From the NCBI GenBank assembly GCA_964437415.1, contig CAYTGN010000005.1, forward strand, positions 177,597-241,596: 64,000 bases of DNA, in the 5' to 3' direction. Shown here piece by piece: positions 59,705 through 64,000 of this stretch (position 1 is its first letter; each line of letters starts with the position of its first letter). A program made the translations under genes and the position numbers. The notes under the pieces are model-generated. The model searched no databases and was not told where the DNA came from. It worked only from the letters and a program-made list of their open reading frames with translations. The stretch comes from CADEDV01 sp964437415 (GTDB taxonomy: Bacteria; Bacteroidota; Bacteroidia; Chitinophagales; Chitinophagaceae).

Positions 59705-61501
59705 TTAATAGGCATTTTGTATCAGTTTCGGATTTACGTCTATTGCCGATTGCGGGAATGGCAACAGTTCCTTTTTATTGGGTTCAAATGAACGGCCAAA
59801 TGATCCTATCAACTTGCTGGTGATTCCGGTTCCGCCCAGCCATGCCAGTGTTGAATAACCCGGGGGAACTGTTGCAGGCGTTGGATAATAAAATGAATTC
59901 CCCCACACTACTCCAGCGGCCATTGGCTGGTTGGGCAGGAAATACATGTTCTTCGGCAACTGGTCATACGGGGGCTGGTCAGCCACAATTGCAGCAAGTT
60001 GCGCTTTCACATAGTTTATTCTTTCAGCCAGTTTATTCCAGCGGATCAGGTCATATTTCCGGATGCCTTCGCCTCCCAGTTCCAATGCTCTTTCCTTCAT
60101 GATGGCATTAAAAAAGCCAGCATAATCATTTGGAGTGGCTCCGATCAGGGAAGCATTGCCGCCAAAACCTCTTAATCTTACTTTCTCAAAAGCAGCAATT
60201 GCCTGGGCGGTAGGTCCGTTATTGAGCTCATTTTCCGCTTCGGCAAACATCAGCAATACATCGGAGAAACGTATCATCGGCCAGTTCACTCCAAAATACT
60301 GCGCACCGGAAGTAGGTATGGGGTTCCAGTCTCTTCTGAATTTTCCATCTACCATATCCGACATTACCCGGCCCACCAGTGTCAAAGTTGCACTGAGATT
60401 ATAATAAGTGCAGGTTACATCTCTCCTGAGATCAGTAGAGTCGAAAGAATAAAAATAAGTTGGCAGAACTGTCAGCGCAGAGTTGCCCTGGCTGGCAGTG
60501 CCGAGATATCTTGGCCCGTTATAATATCCCAATTTGCTATCGCCAAAATTGGAACTGCCGCCTCCCATGCCCACTTCCCATATCACTTCACCATTCGGCT
60601 CTTCGTTGTATTTGCAAATAAAATCTTTGAACACTGCCTGGAAACTTGGATTAAGATTATGCTCGCCGCTTTGCTGCATGATAGCGGCACATTCATCTTT
60701 TGCGATCTGGTAATAAGTAAGGTAATCTGACGGACGGGCCATCACAGCACCATAACTGCTCGATGCGCTTCTTAGTGAATAACCACCTCTGAACAAAGCG
60801 ATCCTTGCTCTTAATGCCCGGACAGCGCCTTGCGTTATCCGTTCGTTGGTGGTGCCTGCCTGGCTGCGCCAGGGAATTAGTGTACTGGCCTCGGCAAGAT
60901 CAGCAAGGATGCGGTTGTATAAAGTATCCCTGTCGGTCTTTGCCTTGAAAAGATCAGGCTCCAGGCTGGCCGGTTGAAACTGTTCCGGCACATCACCCCA
61001 GTTGCGAATGATCTCAAAATAGTATTGTGCCCTTAATGTTAAAGCTTCACCATACAATTTCTTTAATGTAGCCTGGACTCCGGCACTGCCGTTGCTGTAC
61101 AAATCCATTTTCGGGATATTGTAAATGCAAATATTTGCTCTTTCAACGCCCCGCCACAATTGGTTAAATGGATTTGCAAGCTGTGTGTTGCTGGGCTGTG
61201 TATTAAAATGCGCAATATCCCTTCTTTCATTATCAGGAGGACCTTCCTGGCCCATCATCTCATCATTATCAAAGGGATAATACAAGTTCAACCGTATGCC
61301 ATAGCCCTGATCACCACCGAGACAGGCATATGCGCCAAGCACAGCGCTTTCCGCATTGGTAACACTACCAAAAACATAGTCAGGCCCAAACGATGATACA
61401 GGCTGCACTTCGAGGTATTTTCTGCAGGAACCAAATACCAAAGCAAGGCCCAGAATGAGCAGGCTGCCTTTTACACTATATTTTAAAGCTATCTTTTTCA
61501 T
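59705..61501 (-). CDS. susD: SusD/RagB family outer-membrane lipoprotein
   Basis: SusD-like proteins are surface lipoproteins that bind the glycan and cap the SusC channel. The 598-residue product has a lipoprotein signal (LVFGSC at about residues 20-26) followed by RKYLEVQP, the typical start of the mature protein. Helical TPR-like regions (DNDEMMGQEG, NIPKMD, ALTLRAQYYFEIIRNWGD) and the C-terminal RWNKLAERI and LLPFPQSAIDVNPKLIQN close the family pattern. It follows the SusC gene after 23 bases on the same strand, so the pair is co-transcribed. The pectin enzymes nearby indicate a pectic ligand. Confidence 0.95.
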   Translation of the reverse strand: MKKIALKYSVKGSLLILGLALVFGSCRKYLEVQPVSSFGPDYVFGSVTNAESAVLGAYACLGGDQGYGIRLNLYYPFDNDEMMGQEGPPDNERRDIAHFNTQPSNTQLANPFNQLWRGVERANICIYNIPKMDLYSNGSAGVQATLKKLYGEALTLRAQYYFEIIRNWGDVPEQFQPASLEPDLFKAKTDRDTLYNRILADLAEASTLIPWRSQAGTTNERITQGAVRALRARIALFRGGYSLRSASSSYGAVMARPSDYLTYYQIAKDECAAIMQQSGEHNLNPSFQAVFKDFICKYNEEPNGEVIWEVGMGGGSSNFGDSKLGYYNGPRYLGTASQGNSALTVLPTYFYSFDSTDLRRDVTCTYYNLSATLTLVGRVMSDMVDGKFRRDWNPIPTSGAQYFGVNWPMIRFSDVLLMFAEAENELNNGPTAQAIAAFEKVRLRGFGGNASLIGATPNDYAGFFNAIMKERALELGGEGIRKYDLIRWNKLAERINYVKAQLAAIVADQPPYDQLPKNMYFLPNQPMAAGVVWGNSFYYPTPATVPPGYSTLAWLGGTGITSKLIGSFGRSFEPNKKELLPFPQSAIDVNPKLIQNAY

Positions 61502-61524
61502 GATTTGTTGCTTTAGCTTTTTTA

Positions 61525-64000
61525 TTATAAGGAAAGATTTATACCCACGATATAAGCTTTGCTGCGGGGATAAGCAGCATAGTCAACACCCGGTGTCAGC
61601 GGTGTGCTGCGGCGGGTGTTCACTTCAGGATCATAACCGGAATACTTAGTAAATACGGCAAGGTTGTTCACTGTTGCATAAATTCTGAAGTTGCTGATCT
61701 TTGCCTTTTTCAATAAGGAAGAAGGAAGGTTATAACCCAGCGTTATGTTATTTACTCTCAGGAAAGAACCGTCTTCAATTGCCCAGGAATGTGCATAGAA
61801 TGAACTGGCTGTTCTTAATGGCGACCAGATCGTAGTGTTTGCATTTAATAAAGCAAGTTCTGCAGGATCGGTCACTACCTGACCTTGTGCGTTAACGCTT
61901 TTCCAGCCATTATTCATTATAGACAGCAGGTTAGAGTTGGGTGTGTAACCGCTGGAAAACTCCAGTTTATTAGCATTATAAATATCATTCCCATACTGAA
62001 AGTTCAGAAATATACTCAGGTCAAAATTCTTATAAGCAAACTGGTGGTTCCAGCCACCAAAGAATTTAGGCTGTGTGTTGCCGATGATTGTTCTGTCAAA
62101 ATCATTAATTACTCCGTCGGGTTTGCCATCAGGCCCGCTGATGTCTTTAAATTTTAAAAATCCCGGCTGAGGCGCCACAGCAGTGATTCCGGTATTGCCC
62201 GCAATACCCGGTTTCAGCGTATAAGTGGTTCCGTTGAAGTCAAAATCATCAATAGAGTAAAACCCGTCTGTCACTAAGCCCCAGATAGTGCCCACCGGCT
62301 GACCCACCCTTACGATATAATCAGAAGGCTGGTTACCGCCGCCCCATCCTGAAGAAAAGAGGAAAGAATTCTGGGTGGGGCCAAGGCTTTCAATCCTGTT
62401 TTTATTGAAGGAGATATTAAAACTGCTTCCCCATGTAAAATTTTTTGTGCTGATGGGAGTTGCAGTAAGCTGCAACTCGACTCCCCTGTTACTGGTCTCA
62501 CCTACATTCTGCACCTGTGTGGTGTAGCCGGATGTTTGCGGCACAGTAACATTCACCAGCAGGTTCCTGGTTGAATTATAGTAATAATCGGCTGATAACT
62601 GCACCCTGTTGTTCCATAATGAAATGTCCAAACCAAGGTTTCTTGCAACAGTGCTTTCCCATGTCAGCAGCCCATTGGGCAGATCAGGTGAATAGAAAGG
62701 CGGTATAAGTGTATTGCCTATGTTGTAAAAAGCATTTTGTGCTCCCGACGCAGGGTTTGCCACGAATTGAGACAGGTATAAGAAATTTCCGATACGGTTA
62801 TTTCCGGCCTCACCATAGCTAAGCCTCAACTTCAGGTCATTAATCGGCGACTTCATATCCTCCATGAATTTTTCTTTGGAAATGCGCCATGCAAATGAAC
62901 CCGAAGGGAAGTAACCCCATTTTCTGCCTTCGGCAAATTTGGTTGAACCATCTGCCCTTACAGTGAACATGAAAAGATATTTTTTATCGAAAGCATAATT
63001 CAAACGACCAAAAAATGATACTAACCTGTTGGCCATTTCCTGCGATGTGGGTGGTAATTGTGAAGTATTGGGCGGCGGAGTGGCAAGACCCATATTGCCC
63101 AAAGCCCTTTCCGGGGTGATGCCCACCGGAAAATAACGGGTTTCAATGCGATACTGTTTGTCCAGGTTATCATACACTTCATGTCCCAGCAGCATTTCAA
63201 AGTCATTACGGTCGCTGAATTTTGTACTGGATTTATTCATCGTGAATGTCAGCACATTTGAATTGTTGATTGTTCTGCTCTGACCGGTGAAAATGGAAGC
63301 GATAGGCATATCAAAGTTTTGCCTTGCTGCCGAAGTGATTGTGTCATCAAAAGAATTTTGTCGGGTATCATAGAGGTCAAAGCCCAGTGTTGACTTTACC
63401 GATAAATATTTATTGAAGTCAAAACTAACATATCCACTTAGGTTCAGGGTGCGGTTTAGCCTGTTGCGATAAGTGGCATCGTTCAGTAAGAGTGGGTTGA
63501 TCAGCGCAAGGCTGTTGGCATTGGTGGCATCAGCATAGTCAGGGTCATAATCCAAAACACTCTGGCTGCCCATCAGTATCGGTCTGTACTTAACACTTTG
63601 ACGCAACTGGTTCAGACTGGAAGAACCAGGGTTGGAAGTTCCGGCCCCGTTAATTTCTGTGTGGTTATAACGAACAGCTACACCGGCTTTCGCCTGAGGA
63701 GTGATGGTTTGATCTAATTTGAGATTGAGCAGTTTTCTGTCAAAGTCTGAATTGCGCATCACACCTTCTTCCTTGTTTGCAGTAAGGCTGATATTATATT
63801 TTGTTGTGGCTGTTCCACCGGTGAGACTTACATTATGTGTTTGCATCATGGCACTTCTGCCCATGTTTTGCTCCTGCCAGTCAACAAAAGGAGCTTGCTT
63901 GTATAACTCGATGTCTTCAAAAGTTCCGTAAGTGGCAAGAAAAGAATTCCTGTCGGCCTGGCTGCCTCTTGATCTTTCATACTGGTACATCACAAAATCA
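61525..64000 (-). CDS. susC: SusC/RagA TonB-dependent receptor (C-terminal part, runs off the window)
   Basis: SusC proteins are TonB-dependent outer-membrane transporters for oligosaccharides. The 825 codons visible (minus strand, from the edge) include most of the beta-barrel: YNISLTANKEEGVMRNSDFDRKLLNLKLDQ, GSFAWRISKEKFMEDMKSPINDLKLRLSYGEAGN, PSDYIVRVGQPVGTIWGLVTDGFYS and the terminal strand AYIVGINLSL, the usual C-terminal end of SusC. The plug domain and signal lie outside. Frame and stop are intact. It is the upstream gene of SusD in the direction of transcription. Confidence 0.95.
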   Translation of the reverse strand, partial: DFVMYQYERSRGSQADRNSFLATYGTFEDIELYKQAPFVDWQEQNMGRSAMMQTHNVSLTGGTATTKYNISLTANKEEGVMRNSDFDRKLLNLKLDQTITPQAKAGVAVRYNHTEINGAGTSNPGSSSLNQLRQSVKYRPILMGSQSVLDYDPDYADATNANSLALINPLLLNDATYRNRLNRTLNLSGYVSFDFNKYLSVKSTLGFDLYDTRQNSFDDTITSAARQNFDMPIASIFTGQSRTINNSNVLTFTMNKSSTKFSDRNDFEMLLGHEVYDNLDKQYRIETRYFPVGITPERALGNMGLATPPPNTSQLPPTSQEMANRLVSFFGRLNYAFDKKYLFMFTVRADGSTKFAEGRKWGYFPSGSFAWRISKEKFMEDMKSPINDLKLRLSYGEAGNNRIGNFLYLSQFVANPASGAQNAFYNIGNTLIPPFYSPDLPNGLLTWESTVARNLGLDISLWNNRVQLSADYYYNSTRNLLVNVTVPQTSGYTTQVQNVGETSNRGVELQLTATPISTKNFTWGSSFNISFNKNRIESLGPTQNSFLFSSGWGGGNQPSDYIVRVGQPVGTIWGLVTDGFYSIDDFDFNGTTYTLKPGIAGNTGITAVAPQPGFLKFKDISGPDGKPDGVINDFDRTIIGNTQPKFFGGWNHQFAYKNFDLSIFLNFQYGNDIYNANKLEFSSGYTPNSNLLSIMNNGWKSVNAQGQVVTDPAELALLNANTTIWSPLRTASSFYAHSWAIEDGSFLRVNNITLGYNLPSSLLKKAKISNFRIYATVNNLAVFTKYSGYDPEVNTRRSTPLTPGVDYAAYPRSKAYIVGINLSL

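Overview
The window reads as chromosomal DNA from a Bacteroidota bacterium, most likely of the Chitinophagaceae or a close relative. The evidence is a SusC/SusD pair, a type IX secretion (T9SS) C-terminal sorting domain on a giant pectate lyase, a TAnnTTTG-type promoter, A-rich translation starts, and several families of short hairpin repeats of a kind I recognise from this phylum. The genus cannot be named from the sequence alone.

Layout. (1) 1-3004: the N-terminal part of uvrA on the minus strand, then two uncharacterised genes. (2) 3071-7522: a methionine/threonine-branch operon. A SAM-I (S-box) riboswitch with a readable terminator/antiterminator switch and a long leader precedes metY (O-acetylhomoserine sulfhydrylase), metX (homoserine O-acetyltransferase) and hom (homoserine dehydrogenase). 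(3) 7797-31925: a surface-polysaccharide locus of mixed strand. It holds glycosyltransferases, a sugar epimerase, a Wzx-type flippase, two Wzy/WaaL-like membrane proteins, a Wzz-like protein, an ABC exporter and a terminal initiating phosphoglycosyltransferase. Embedded in it (22940-30173) is a run of seven same-strand genes, six of them tightly packed: two B12-binding-type radical SAM proteins, one radical SAM protein with a SPASM-like C-terminus, three methyltransferases and a protein with a weak flavin-reductase resemblance. This run is the least explained part of the window. (4) 31944-32017: tRNA-Pro(UGG). (5) 32149-64000: an approximately 32 kb pectin utilisation locus, entirely on the minus strand.

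How the pectin locus works together. Transcription runs from high to low coordinates. SusC and SusD import oligosaccharides at the outer membrane. A beta-helix lipoprotein and two PL1 pectate lyases (one 1996 residues with ten repeated beta domains and a T9SS tag) act at the surface. CE12 and two CE8 esterases, a GH43, a GH28 and a GH105 trim the side groups and chain. UxaC, UxaB, UxaA, KdgK and Eda take galacturonate to pyruvate and glyceraldehyde-3-phosphate, and an ExuT-type MFS carrier imports the monomer. KduI/KduD, needed for the unsaturated uronate released by lyase plus GH105, and any regulator are not in the window.

Noteworthy non-coding structure: the complete riboswitch switch at 3121-3316; long hairpins in the larger intergenic gaps of the pectin operon (48695-48734, 50450-50481 and others); a candidate internal promoter and operator upstream of GH28; and a near-identical palindrome lying in the same reading frame in two unrelated pectin genes.
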